In this document: piece by piece, positions 11,585-23,905 of the stretch
Position numbering within the stretch: the first letter of the stretch is position 1
How the letters are laid out: the number at the start of each line of letters is the position of its first letter
Source of the DNA: Parietaria judaica
Taxonomy: Eukaryota > Streptophyta > Magnoliopsida > Rosales > Urticaceae
Direction of reading: 5' to 3'
NCBI GenBank assembly: GCA_954871525.1
Contig: CATOZS010000011.1
Location: 124,001-188,000 of the forward strand
DNA: 64,000 nucleotides
Notes under the pieces: generated by a model
Seen by the model: only the letters and a program-made list of their open reading frames with translations
Databases searched by the model: none
What the model was told of the DNA's origin: nothing
Program-made: the position numbers and the translations under genes

Positions 11585-14047
11585 TTCCCATTTAACGCGA
11601 AAAAACCCTAATTGAACGATATTTTAAACAAAACATGAACTTCATAATGTGTAATTTTATCTCATTTACTTATTTTAATCCCTAAATAGCGAAAGCGAAG
11701 CACTATCTCGTAGTTTCTATATCAAGCGGTTAACTGGTGAAAATCATTACCGAAAAGTGTTAAAAATTGGTTTTCTTACGAAAGCAAATACGATATGTTC
11801 TTGATTAAATTTGAGTTGCTAGACTATAATTAGGGTGGTATTACTAGTAATTGGGTTAGTTTTGGCATAAAAAGTTTTTGGAGCTCTTTCAAAACCCAGT
11901 TTCAACAATTAATGCGTGGTAAAAAGAAAAACTGAGTCTTTTTCCCATTTAACGCGAAAAAACCCTAATTGAACGATATTTTAAACAAAACATGAACTTC
12001 ATAATGTGTAATTTTATCTCATTTAATTATTTTAATCCCTAAATAGCGAAGCACTATCTCGTAGTTTCTATATCAAGCGGTTAACTGGTGAAAATCATTA
12101 CCGAAAAGTGTTAAAAATTGGTTTTCTTACGAAAGCAAATACGATATGTTCTTGATTAAATTTGAGTTGCTAGACCATAATTAGGGTGGTATTACTAGTA
12201 ATTGGGTTAGTTTTGGCATAAAAAGTTTTTGGAGCTCTTTCAAAACCCAGTTTCAACAATTAATGCGTGGTAAAAATAAAAACTGAGTCTTTTTCCCATT
12301 TAACGCGAAAAAACCCTAATTGAACGATATTTTAAACAAAACATGAACCTCATAATGTGTAATTTTATCTCATTTACTTATTTTAATCCCTAAATGGCGA
12401 AGCACTATCTCGTAGTTTCTATATCAAGCGGTTAACTGGTGAAAATCATTACCGAAAAGTGTTAAAAATTGGTTTTCTTACGAAAGCAAATACGATATGT
12501 TCTTGATTAAATTTGAGTTGCTAGACCATAATTAGGGTGGTATTACTAGTAATTGGGTTAGTTTTGGCATAAAAAGTTTTTGGAGCTCTTTTAAAACCCA
12601 GTTTCAACAATTAATGCGTGGTAAAAATAAAAACTGAGTCTTTTTCCCATTTAACGCGAAAAAACCCTAATTGAACGATATTTTAAACAAAACATGAACT
12701 TCATAAGGTGTAATTTTATCTCATTTAATTATTTTAATCCCTAAATAGCGAAGCACTATCTCGTAGTTTCTATATCAAGCGGTTAACTGGTGAAAATCAT
12801 TACCGAAAAGTGTTAAAAATTGGTTTTCTTACGAAAGCAAATACGATATGTTCTTGATTAAATTTGAGTTGCTAGACCATAATTAGGGTGGTATTACTAG
12901 TAATTGGGTTAGTTTTGGCATAAAAAGTTTTTGGAGCTCTTTCAAAACCCAGTTTCAACAATTAATGCGTGGTAAAAATAAAAACTGAGTCTTTTTCCCA
13001 TTTAACGCGAAAAAACCCTAATTGAACGATATTTTAAACAAAACCTGAACTTCATAAGGTGTAATTTTATCTCATTTAATTATTTTAATCCCTAAATAGC
13101 GAAGCACTATCTCGTAGTTTCTATATCAAGCGGTTAACTGGTGAAAATCATTACCGAAAAGTGTTAAAAATTGGTTTTCTTACGAAAGCAAATACGATAT
13201 GTTCTTGATTAAATTTGAGTTGCTAGACCATAATTAGGGTGGTATTACTAGTAATTGGGTTAGTTTTGGCATAAAAAGTTTTTGGAGCTCTTTCAAAACC
13301 CAGTTTCAACAATTAATGCGTGGTAAAAATAAAAACTGAGTCTTTTTCCCATTTAACGCGAAAAAACCCTAATTGAACGATATTTTAAACAAAACATGAA
13401 CTTCATAATGTGTAATTTTATCTCATTTAATTATTTTAATCCCTAAATAGCGAAGCACTATCTCGTAGTTTCTATATCAAGCGGTTAACTGGTGAAAATC
13501 ATTACCGAAAAGTGTTAAAAATTGGTTTTCTTACGAAAGCAAATACGATATGTTCTTGATTAAATTTGAGTTGCTAGACCATAATTAGGGTGGTATTACT
13601 AGTAATTGGGTTAGTTTTGGCATAAAAAGTTTTTGGAGCTCTTTCAAAACCCAGTTTCAACAATTAATGCGTGGTAAAAATAAAAACTGAGTCTTTTTCC
13701 CATTTAACGCGAAAAAACCCTAATTGAACGAAATTTTAAACAAAACATGAACTTCATAATGTGTAATTTTATCTCATTTACTTATTTTAATCCCTAAATA
13801 GCGAAGCACTATCTCGTAGTTTCTATATCAAGCGGTTAACTGGTGAAAATCATTACCGAAAAGTGTTAAAAATTGGTTTTCTTACGAAAGCAAATACGAT
13901 ATGTTCTTGATTAAATTTGAGTTGCTAGACCATAATTAGGGTGGTATTACTAGTAATTGGGTTAGTTTTGGCATAAAAAGTTTTTGGAGCTCTTTCAAAA
14001 CCCAGTTTCAACAATTAATGCGTGGTAAAAATAAAAACTGAGTCTTT
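11585..14047 (+). repeat. 7-mer block with 6-bp insertion monomer (U34-U40)
   Basis: U34 (11585, 357 bp): 6-bp insertion after base 104, c235t, t336g. U35 (11942): c85a. U36 (12293): t57c, a104g, c300t. U37 (12644): t64g, c85a. U38 (12995): a51c, t64g, c85a. U39 (13346): c85a. U40 (13697): t36a. The next block repeats most of this series in order, so it is the likely ancestral form from which the 6-mer further right was derived. Confidence 0.9.
11689..11700 (+). repeat. 6-bp internal duplication marking the 357-bp monomer class
   Basis: The consensus GCGAAG at monomer bases 105-110 is expanded here to GCGAAAGCGAAG, a near-perfect 6-bp tandem duplication. It marks six monomers: U34 (11585), U41 (14048), U45 (15458), U49 (16868), U51 (17576) and U55 (18986). 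All lie within 8 kb, and it is absent elsewhere. The simplest reading is a single origin followed by spread within the local array. It is a useful unique marker for mapping. Confidence 0.95.
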
Positions 14048-16867
14048 TTCCCATTTAACGCGAAAAAACCCTAATTGAACGATATTTTAAACAAAACATG
14101 AACTTCATAATGTGTAATTTTATCTCATTTACTTATTTTAATCCCTAAATAGCGAAAGCGAAGCACTATCTCGTAGTTTCTATATCAAGCGGTTAACTGG
14201 TGAAAATCATTACCGAAAAGTGTTAAAAATTGGTTTTCTTACGAAAGCAAATACGATATGTTCTTGATTAAATTTGAGTTGCTAGACTATAATTAGGGTG
14301 GTATTACTAGTAATTGGGTTAGTTTTGGCATAAAAAGTTTTTGGAGCTCTTTCAAAACCCAGTTTCAACAATTAATGCGTGGTAAAAAGAAAAACTGAGT
14401 CTTTTTCCCATTTAACGCGAAAAAACCCTAATTGAACGATATTTTAAACAAAACATGAACTTCATAATGTGTAATTTTATCTCATTTAATTATTTTAATC
14501 CCTAAATAGCGAAGCACTATCTCGTAGTTTCTATATCAAGCGGTTAACTGGTGAAAATCATTACCGAAAAGTGTTAAAAATTGGTTTTCTTACGAAAGCA
14601 AATACGATATGTTCTTGATTAAATTTGAGTTGCTAGACTATAATTAGGGTGGTATTACTAGTAATTGGGTTAGTTTTGGCATAAAAAGTTTTTGGAGCTC
14701 TTTCAAAACCCAGTTTCAACAATTAATGCGTGGTAAAAAGAAAAACTGAGTCTTTTTCCCATTTAACGCGAAAAAACCCTAATTGAACGATATTTTAAAC
14801 AAAACATGAACTTCATAATGTGTAATTTTATCTCATTTAATTATTTTAATCCCTAAATAGCGAAGCACTATCTCGTAGTTTCTATATCAAGCGGTTAACT
14901 GGTGAAAATCATTACCGAAAAGTGTTAAAAATTGGTTTTCTTACGAAAGCAAATACGATATGTTCTTGATTAAATTTGAGTTGCTAGACCATAATTAGGG
15001 TGGTATTACTAGTAATTGGGTTAGTTTTGGCATAAAAAGTTTTTGGAGCTCTTTCAAAACCCAGTTTCAACAATTAATGCGTGGTAAAAATAAAAACTGA
15101 GTCTTTTTCCCATTTAACGCGAAAAAACCCTAATTGAACGATATTTTAAACAAAACATGAACCTCATAATGTGTAATTTTATCTCATTTACTTATTTTAA
15201 TCCCTAAATGGCGAAGCACTATCTCGTAGTTTCTATATCAAGCGGTTAACTGGTGAAAATCATTACCGAAAAGTGTTAAAAATTGGTTTTCTTACGAAAG
15301 CAAATACGATATGTTCTTGATTAAATTTGAGTTGCTAGACCATAATTAGGGTGGTATTACTAGTAATTGGGTTAGTTTTGGCATAAAAAGTTTTTGGAGC
15401 TCTTTTAAAACCCAGTTTCAACAATTAATGCGTGGTAAAAATAAAAACTGAGTCTTTTTCCCATTTAACGCGAAAAAACCCTAATTGAACGATATTTTAA
15501 ACAAAACATGAACTTCATAATGTGTAATTTTATCTCATTTACTTATTTTAATCCCTAAATAGCGAAAGCGAAGCACTATCTCGTAGTTTCTATATCAAGC
15601 GGTTAACTGGTGAAAATCATTACCGAAAAGTGTTAAAAATTGGTTTTCTTACGAAAGCAAATACGATATGTTCTTGATTAAATTTGAGTTGCTAGACCAT
15701 AATTAGGGTGGTATTACTAGTAATTGGGTTAGTTTTGGCATAAAAAGTTTTTGGAGCTCTTTCAAAACCCAGTTTCAACAATTAATGCGTGGAAAAAATA
15801 AAAACTGAGTCTTTTTCCCATTTAACGCGAAAAAACCCTAATTGAACGATATTTTAAACAAAACATGAACTTCATAAGGTGTAATTTTATCTCATTTAAT
15901 TATTTTAATCCCTAAATAGCGAAGCACTATCTCGTAGTTTCTATATCAAGCGGTTAACTGGTGAAAATCATTACCGAAAAGTGTTAAAAATTGGTTTTCT
16001 TACGAAAGCAAATACGATATGTTCTTGATTAAATTTGAGTTGCTAGACCATAATTAGGGTGGTATTACTAGTAATTGGGTTAGTTTTGGCATAAAAAGTT
16101 TTTGGAGCTCTTTCAAAACCCAGTTTCAACAATTAATGCGTGGTAAAAATAAAAACTGAGTCTTTTTCCCATTTAACGCGAAAAAACCCTAATTGAACGA
16201 TATTTTAAACAAAACATGAACTTCATAATGTGTAATTTTATCTCATTTAATTATTTTAATCCCTAAATAGCGAAGCACTATCTCGTAGTTTCTATATCAA
16301 GCGGTTAACTGGTGAAAATCATTACCGAAAAGTGTTAAAAATTGGTTTTCTTACGAAAGCAAATACGATATGTTCTTGATTAAATTTGAGTTGCTAGACC
16401 ATAATTAGGGTGGTATTACTAGTAATTGGGTTAGTTTTGGCATAAAAAGTTTTTGGAGCTCTTTCAAAACCCAGTTTCAACAATTAATGCGTGGTAAAAA
16501 TAAAAACTGAGTCTTTTTCCCATTTAACGCGAAAAAACCCTAATTGAACGAAATTTTAAACAAAACATGAACTTCATAATGTGTAATTTTATCTCATTTA
16601 CTTATTTTAATCCCTAAATAGCGAAGCACTATCTCGTAGTTTCTATATCAAGCGGTTAACTGGTGAAAATCATTACCGAAAAGTGTTAAAAATTGGTTTT
16701 CTTACGAAAGCAAATACGATATGTTCTTGATTAAATTTGAGTTGCTAGACCATAATTAGGGTGGTATTACTAGTAATTGGGTTAGTTTTGGCATAAAAAG
16801 TTTTTGGAGCTCTTTCAAAACCCAGTTTCAACAATTAATGCGTGGTAAAAATAAAAACTGACTCTTT
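14048..16867 (+). repeat. Rearranged copy of the 7-mer block (U41-U48)
   Basis: U41 (14048, 357 bp) matches U34. U42 (14405) is a chimera with c85a on the left (as U35) and c235t plus t336g on the right (as U34). U43 (14756) matches U35. U44 (15107) matches U36. U45 (15458, 357 bp) has the 6-bp insertion and t330a and has no counterpart at this position in U34-U40. U46 (15815) matches U37. U47 (16166) matches U39. U48 (16517) matches U40 but adds g346c. Relative to the first block one chimera and one insertion-class monomer are gained and the U38 type is lost. Confidence 0.9.
14405..14755 (+). repeat. Chimeric monomer U42: U35-type left, U34-type right
   Basis: Base 85 (14489) is A and there is no 6-bp insertion, both as in U35. 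Base 235 (14639) is T and base 336 (14740) is G, both as in U34. It sits between a U34-type (U41) and a U35-type (U43) monomer. The order U34, U35L/U34R, U35 is what an exchange shifted by one monomer produces on the duplicated chromatid. The switch falls between about 14515 and 14639. Confidence 0.85.
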
Positions 16868-17224
16868 TTCCCATTTAACGCGAAAAAACCCTAATTGAAC
16901 GATATTTTAAACAAAACATGAACTTCATAATGTGTAATTTTATCTCATTTACTTATTTTAATCCCTAAATAGCGAAAGCGAAGCACTATCTCGTAGTTTC
17001 TATATCAAGCGGTTAACTGGTGAAAATCATTACCGAAAAGTGTTAAAAATTGGTTTTCTTACGAAAGCAAATACGATATGTTCTTGATTAAATTTGAGTT
17101 GCTAGACCATAATTAGGGTGGTATTACTAGTAATTGGGTTAGTTTTGGCATAAAAAGTTTTTGGAGCTCTTTCAAAACCCAGTTTCAACAATTAATGCGT
17201 GGTAAAAATAAAAACTGAGTCTTT
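15107..17224 (+). repeat. 6-mer higher-order repeat, copy 1 (U44-U49)
   Basis: In order: U44 (15107; t57c, a104g, c300t), U45 (15458; +6 bp, t330a), U46 (15815; t64g, c85a), U47 (16166; c85a), U48 (16517; t36a, g346c) and U49 (16868; +6 bp, base 235 C). Two 357-bp monomers make the unit 2118 bp. This unit overlaps the end of the rearranged 7-mer block, whose right part was amplified to give the 6-mer. Confidence 0.95.
16868..17224 (+). repeat. Chimeric monomer U49: U34-type left, U35-type right
   Basis: It has the 6-bp insertion of U34, but C at base 235 and T at base 336 as in U35. It follows a U40-type monomer (U48) and precedes a U36-type monomer (U50). It thus stands where U34 and U35 would both be expected. 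This is the deletion counterpart of the U42 junction. Confidence 0.8.
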
Positions 17225-19342
17225 TTCCCATTTAACGCGAAAAAACCCTAATTGAACGATATTTTAAACAAAACATGAACCTCATAATGTGTAATTTTAT
17301 CTCATTTACTTATTTTAATCCCTAAATGGCGAAGCACTATCTCGTAGTTTCTATATCAAGCGGTTAACTGGTGAAAATCATTACCGAAAAGTGTTAAAAA
17401 TTGGTTTTCTTACGAAAGCAAATACGATATGTTCTTGATTAAATTTGAGTTGCTAGACCATAATTAGGGTGGTATTACTAGTAATTGGGTTAGTTTTGGC
17501 ATAAAAAGTTTTTGGAGCTCTTTTAAAACCCAGTTTCAACAATTAATGCGTGGTAAAAATAAAAACTGAGTCTTTTTCCCATTTAACGCGAAAAAACCCT
17601 AATTGAACGATATTTTAAACAAAACATGAACTTCATAATGTGTAATTTTATCTCATTTACTTATTTTAATCCCTAAATAGCGAAAGCGAAGCACTATCTC
17701 GTAGTTTCTATATCAAGCGGTTAACTGGTGAAAATCATTACCGAAAAGTGTTAAAAATTGGTTTTCTTACGAAAGCAAATACGATATGTTCTTGATTAAA
17801 TTTGAGTTGCTAGACCATAATTAGGGTGGTATTACTAGTAATTGGGTTAGTTTTGGCATAAAAAGTTTTTGGAGCTCTTTCAAAACCCAGTTTCAACAAT
17901 TAATGCGTGGAAAAAATAAAAACTGAGTCTTTTTCCCATTTAACGCGAAAAAACCCTAATTGAACGATATTTTAAACAAAACATGAACTTCATAAGGTGT
18001 AATTTTATCTCATTTAATTATTTTAATCCCTAAATAGCGAAGCACTATCTCGTAGTTTCTATATCAAGCGGTTAACTGGTGAAAATCATTACCGAAAAGT
18101 GTTAAAAATTGGTTTTCTTACGAAAGCAAATACGATATGTTCTTGATTAAATTTGAGTTGCTAGACCATAATTAGGGTGGTATTACTAGTAATTGGGTTA
18201 GTTTTGGCATAAAAAGTTTTTGGAGCTCTTTCAAAACCCAGTTTCAACAATTAATGCGTGGTAAAAATAAAAACTGAGTCTTTTTCCCATTTAACGCGAA
18301 AAAACCCTAATTGAACGATATTTTAAACAAAACATGAACTTCATAATGTGTAATTTTATCTCATTTAATTATTTTAATCCCTAAATAGCGAAGCACTATC
18401 TCGTAGTTTCTATATCAAGCGGTTAACTGGTGAAAATCATTACCGAAAAGTGTTAAAAATTGGTTTTCTTACGAAAGCAAATACGATATGTTCTTGATTA
18501 AATTTGAGTTGCTAGACCATAATTAGGGTGGTATTACTAGTAATTGGGTTAGTTTTGGCATAAAAAGTTTTTGGAGCTCTTTCAAAACCCAGTTTCAACA
18601 ATTAATGCGTGGTAAAAATAAAAACTGAGTCTTTTTCCCATTTAACGCGAAAAAACCCTAATTGAACGAAATTTTAAACAAAACATGAACTTCATAATGT
18701 GTAATTTTATCTCATTTACTTATTTTAATCCCTAAATAGCGAAGCACTATCTCGTAGTTTCTATATCAAGCGGTTAACTGGTGAAAATCATTACCGAAAA
18801 GTGTTAAAAATTGGTTTTCTTACGAAAGCAAATACGATATGTTCTTGATTAAATTTGAGTTGCTAGACCATAATTAGGGTGGTATTACTAGTAATTGGGT
18901 TAGTTTTGGCATAAAAAGTTTTTGGAGCTCTTTCAAAACCCAGTTTCAACAATTAATGCGTGGTAAAAATAAAAACTGACTCTTTTTCCCATTTAACGCG
19001 AAAAAACCCTAATTGAACGATATTTTAAACAAAACATGAACTTCATAATGTGTAATTTTATCTCATTTACTTATTTTAATCCCTAAATAGCGAAAGCGAA
19101 GCACTATCTCGTAGTTTCTATATCAAGCGGTTAACTGGTGAAAATCATTACCGAAAAGTGTTAAAAATTGGTTTTCTTACGAAAGCAAATACGATATGTT
19201 CTTGATTAAATTTGAGTTGCTAGACCATAATTAGGGTGGTATTACTAGTAATTGGGTTAGTTTTGGCATAAAAAGTTTTTGGAGCTCTTTCAAAACCCAG
19301 TTTCAACAATTAATGCGTGGTAAAAATAAAAACTGAGTCTTT
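17225..19342 (+). repeat. 6-mer higher-order repeat, copy 2 (U50-U55)
   Basis: U50 (17225), U51 (17576), U52 (17933), U53 (18284), U54 (18635) and U55 (18986) repeat all diagnostic bases of U44-U49 in order, including both 6-bp insertions, t330a and g346c. I saw no difference over 2118 bp. A third copy starts with U56 (t64g, c85a) and U57 (c85a) but then loses the pattern. Confidence 0.95.
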
Positions 19343-20044
19343 TTCCCATTTAACGCGAAAAAACCCTAATTGAACGATATTTTAAACAAAACATGAACTT
19401 CATAAGGTGTAATTTTATCTCATTTAATTATTTTAATCCCTAAATAGCGAAGCACTATCTCGTAGTTTCTATATCAAGCGGTTAACTGGTGAAAATCATT
19501 ACCGAAAAGTGTTAAAAATTGGTTTTCTTACGAAAGCAAATACGATATGTTCTTGATTAAATTTTAGTTGCTAGACCATAATTAGGGTGGTATTACTAGT
19601 AATTGGGTTAGTTTTGGCATAAAAAGTTTTTGGAGCTCTTTCAAAACCCAGTTTCAACAATTAATGCGTGGTAAAAATAAAAACTGAGTCTTTTTCCCAT
19701 TTAACGCGAAAAAACCCTAATTGAACGATATTTTAAACAAAACATGAACTTCATAATGTGTAATTTTATCTCATTTAATTATTTTAATCCCTAAATAGCG
19801 AAGCACTATCTCGTAGTTTCTATATCAAGCGGTTAACTGGTGAAAATCATTACCGAAAAGTGTTAAAAATTGGTTTTCTTACGAAAGCAAATACGATATG
19901 TTCTTGATTAAATTTGAGTTGCTAGACCATAATTAGGGTGGTATTACTAGTAATTGGGTTAGTTTTGGCATAAAAAGTTTTTGGAGCTCTTTCAAAACCC
20001 AGTTTCAACAATTAATGCGTGGTAAAAATAAAAACTGAGTCTTT
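19343..20044 (+). repeat. Decaying edge of the 6-mer block (U56-U57)
   Basis: U56 (19343; t64g, c85a and a private G to T near base 223) and U57 (19694; c85a) match U46-U47 and U52-U53. The monomers expected before them, of the U44 and U45 types, are missing, so U55 joins straight to a U46-type monomer. Confidence 0.85.
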
Positions 20045-21799
20045 TTCCCATTTAACGCGAAAAAACCCTAATTGAACGATATTTTAAACAAAACATGAAC
20101 TTCATAATGTGTAATTTTATCTCATTTACTTATTTTAATCCCTAAATAGCGAAGCACTATCTCGTAGTTTCTATATCAAGCGGTTAACTGGTGAAAATCA
20201 TTACCGAAAAGTGTTAAAAATTGGTTTTCTTACGAAAGCAAATACGATATGTTCTTGATTAAATTTGAGTTGCTAGACCATAATTAGGGTGGTATTACTA
20301 GTAATTGGGTTAGTTTTGGTATAAAAAGTTTTTGGAGCTCTTTCAAAACCCAGTTTCAACAATTAATGCGTGGTAAAAATAAAAACTGACTCTTTTTCCC
20401 ATTTAACGCGAAAAAACCCTAATTGAACGATATTTTAAACAAAACATGAACTTCATAATGTGTAATTTTATCTCATTTACCTATTTTAATCCCTAAATAG
20501 CGAAGCACTATCTCGTAGTTTCTATATCAAGCGGTTAACTGGTGAAAATCATTACCGAAAAGTGTTAAAAATTGGTTTTCTTACGAAAGCAAATACGATA
20601 TGTTCTTGATTAAATTTGAGTTGCTAGACCATAATTAGGGTGGTATTACTAGTAATTGGGTTAGTTTTGGCATAAAAAGTTTTTGGAGCTCTTTCAAAAC
20701 CCAGTTTCAACAATTAATGCGTGGTAAAAATAAAAACTGACTCTTTTTCCCATTTAACGCGAAAAAACCCTAATTGAACGATATTTTAAACAAAACATGA
20801 ACTTCATAATGTGTAATTTTATCTCATTTACTTATTTTAATCCCTAAATAGCGAAGCACTATCTCGTAGTTTCTATATCAAGCGGTTAACTGGTGAAAAT
20901 CATTACCGAAAAGTGTTAAAAATTGGTTTTCTTACGAAAGCAAATACGATATGTTCTTGATTAAATTTGAGTTGCTAGACCATAATTAGGGTCGTATTAC
21001 TAGTAATTGGGTTAGTTTTGGCATAAAAAGTTTTTGGAGCTCTTTCAAAACCCAGTTTCAACAATTAATGCGTGGTAAAAATAAAAACTGAGTCTTTTTC
21101 CCATTTAACGCGAAAAAACCCTAATTGAACGATATTTTAAACAAAACATGAACTTCATAATGTGTAATTTTATCTCATTTAATTATTTTAGTCCCTAAAT
21201 AGCGAAGCACTATCTCGTAGTTTCTATATCAAGCGGTTAACTGGTGAAAATCATTACCGAAAAGTGTTAAAAATTGGTTTTCTTACGAAAGCAAATACGA
21301 TATGTTCTTGATTAAATTTGAGTTGCTAGACCATAATTAGGGTGGTATTACTAGTAATTGGGTTAGTTTTGGCATAAAAAGTTTTTGGAGCTCTTTCAAA
21401 ACCCAGTTTCAACAATTAATGCATGGTAAAAATAAAAACTGACTCTTTTTCCCATTTAACGCGAAAAAACCCTAATTGAACGATATTTTAAACAAAACAT
21501 GAACTTCATAATGTGTAATTTTATCTCATTTACTTATTTTAATCCCTAAATAGCGAAGCACTATCTCGTAGTTTCTATATCAAGCGGTTAACTGGTGAAA
21601 ATCATTACCGAAAAGTGTTAAAAATTGGTTTTCTTACGAAAGCAAATACGATATGTTCTTGATTAAATTTGAGTTGCTAGACCATAATTAGGGTGGTATT
21701 ACTAGTAATTGGGTTAGTTTTGGCATAAAAAGTTTTTGGAGCTCTTTCAAAACCCAGTTTCAACAATTAATGCGTGGTAAAAATAAAAACTGACTCTTT
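20045..21799 (+). repeat. Array segment U58-U62 rich in g346c
   Basis: U58 (20045): c276t, g346c. U59 (20396): t86c, g346c. U60 (20747): g247c. U61 (21098): c85a, a94g, g326a, g346c. U62 (21449): g346c. g346c is confined to U48, U54, U58, U59, U61, U62 and U65, roughly 16.5-22.9 kb, so it spread locally. No clean multimer is visible here. Confidence 0.9.
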
Positions 21800-22852
21800 T
21801 TCCCATTTAACGCGAAAAAACCCTAATTGAACGATATTTTAAACAAAACATGAACTTCATAATGTGTAATTTTATCTCATTTACTTATTTTAATCCCTAA
21901 ATAGCGAAGCACTATCTCGTAGTTTCTATATCAAGCGGTTAACTGGTGAAAATCATTACCGAAAAGTGTTAAAAATTGGTTTTCTTACGAAAGCAAATAC
22001 GATATGTTCTTGATTAAATTTGAGTTGCTAGACCATAATTAGGGTGGTATTACTAGTAATTGGGTTAGTTTTGGCATAAAAAGTTTTTGGAGCTCTTTCA
22101 AAACCCAGTTTCAACAATTAATGCGTGGTAAAAATAAAAACTGAGTCTTTTTCCCATTTAACGCGAAAAAACCCTAATTGAACGATATTTTAAACAAAAC
22201 ATGAACTTCATAATGTGTAATTTTATCTCATTTAATTATTTTAATCCCTAAATAGCGAAGCACTATCTCGTAGTTTCTATATCAAGCGGTTAACTGGTGA
22301 AAATCATTACCGAAAAGTGTTAAAAATTGGTTTTCTTACGAAAGCAAATACGATATGTTCTTGATTAAATTTGAGTTGCTAGACCATAATTAGGGTGGTA
22401 TTACTAGTAATTGGGTTAGTTTTGGCATAAAAAGTTTTTGGAGCTCTTTCAAAACCCAGTTGCAACAATTAATGCGTGGTAAAAATAAAAACTGAGTCTT
22501 TTTCCCATTTAATGCGAAAAAACCCTAATTGAACGATATTTTAAAAAAAACATGAACTTCATAATGTGTAATTTTATCTCATTTACTTATTTTAATCCCT
22601 AAATAGCGAAGCACTATCTCGTAGTTTCTATATCAAGCGGTTAACTGGTGAAAATCATTACCGAAAAGTGTTAAAAATTGGTTTTCTTACGAAAGCAAAT
22701 ACGATATGTTCTTGATTAAATTTGAGTTGCTAGACCATAATTAGGGTGGTATTACTAGTAATTGGGTTAGTTTTGGCATAAAAAGTTTTTGGAGCTCTTT
22801 CAAAACCCAGTTTCAACAATTAATGCGTGGTAAAAATAAAAACTGACTCTTT
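21800..22852 (+). repeat. 3-mer repeat, copy 1 (U63-U65)
   Basis: U63 (21800) is consensus-like. U64 (22151) has c85a and t312g. U65 (22502) has c12t, c45a and g346c. The U64-U65 pair of states (c85a, then c12t+c45a) is the same ordered pair seen in U8-U9, U17-U18 and U21-U22, about 15-20 kb to the left. Confidence 0.9.
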
Positions 22853-23905
22853 TTCCCATTTAACGCGAAAAAATCCTAATTGAACGATATTTTAAACAAA
22901 ACATGAACTTCATAATGTGTAATTTTATCTCATTTACTTATTTTAATCCCTAAATAGCGAAGCACTATCTCGTAGTTTCTATATCAAGCGGTTAACTGGT
23001 GAAAATCATTACCGAAAAGTGTTAAAAATTGGTTTTCTTACGAAAGCAAATACGATATGTTCTTGATTAAATTTGAGTTGCTAGACCATAATTAGGGTGG
23101 TATTACTAGTAATTGGGTTAGTTTTGGCATAAAAAGTTTTTGGAGCTCTTTCAAAACCCAGTTTCAACAATTAATGCGTGGTAAAAATAAAAACTGAGTC
23201 TTTTTCCCATTTAACGCGAAAAAACCCTAATTGAACGATATTTTAAACAAAACATGAACTTCATAATGTGTAATTTTATCTCATTTAATTATTTTAATCC
23301 CTAAATAGCGAAGCACTATCTCGTAGTTTCTATATCAAGCGGTTAACTGGTGAAAATCATTACCGAAAAGTGTTAAAAATTGGTTTTCTTACGAAAGCAA
23401 ATACGATATGTTCTTGATTAAATTTGAGTTGCTAGACCATAATTAGGGTGGTATTACTAGTAATTGGGTTAGTTTTGGCATAAAAAGTTTTTGGAGCTCT
23501 TTCAAAACCCAGTTGCAACAATTAATGCGTGGTAAAAATAAAAACTGAGTCTTTTTCCCATTTAATGCGAAAAAACCCCAATTGAACGATATTTTAAAAA
23601 AAACATGAACTTCATAATGTGTAATTTTATCTCATTTACTTATTTTAATCCCTAAATAGCGAAGCACTATCTCGTAGTTTCTATATCAAGCGGTTAACTG
23701 GTGAAAATCATTACCGAAAAGTGTTAAAAATTGGTTTTCTTACGAAAGCAAATACGATATGTTCTTGATTAAATTTGAGTTGCTAGACCATAATTAGGGT
23801 GGTATTACTAGTAATTGGGTTAGTTTTGGCATAAAAAGTTTTTGGAGCTCTTTCAAAACCCAGTTTCAACAATTAATGCGTGGTAAAAATAAAAACTGAG
23901 TCTTT
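22853..23905 (+). repeat. 3-mer repeat, copy 2 (U66-U68)
   Basis: U66 (22853; private c22t), U67 (23204; c85a, t312g) and U68 (23555; c12t, c45a, private t25c) repeat U63-U65 at 1053 bp. U68 lacks the g346c of U65. Three or so differences make this an older or partly converted duplication. Confidence 0.85.
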
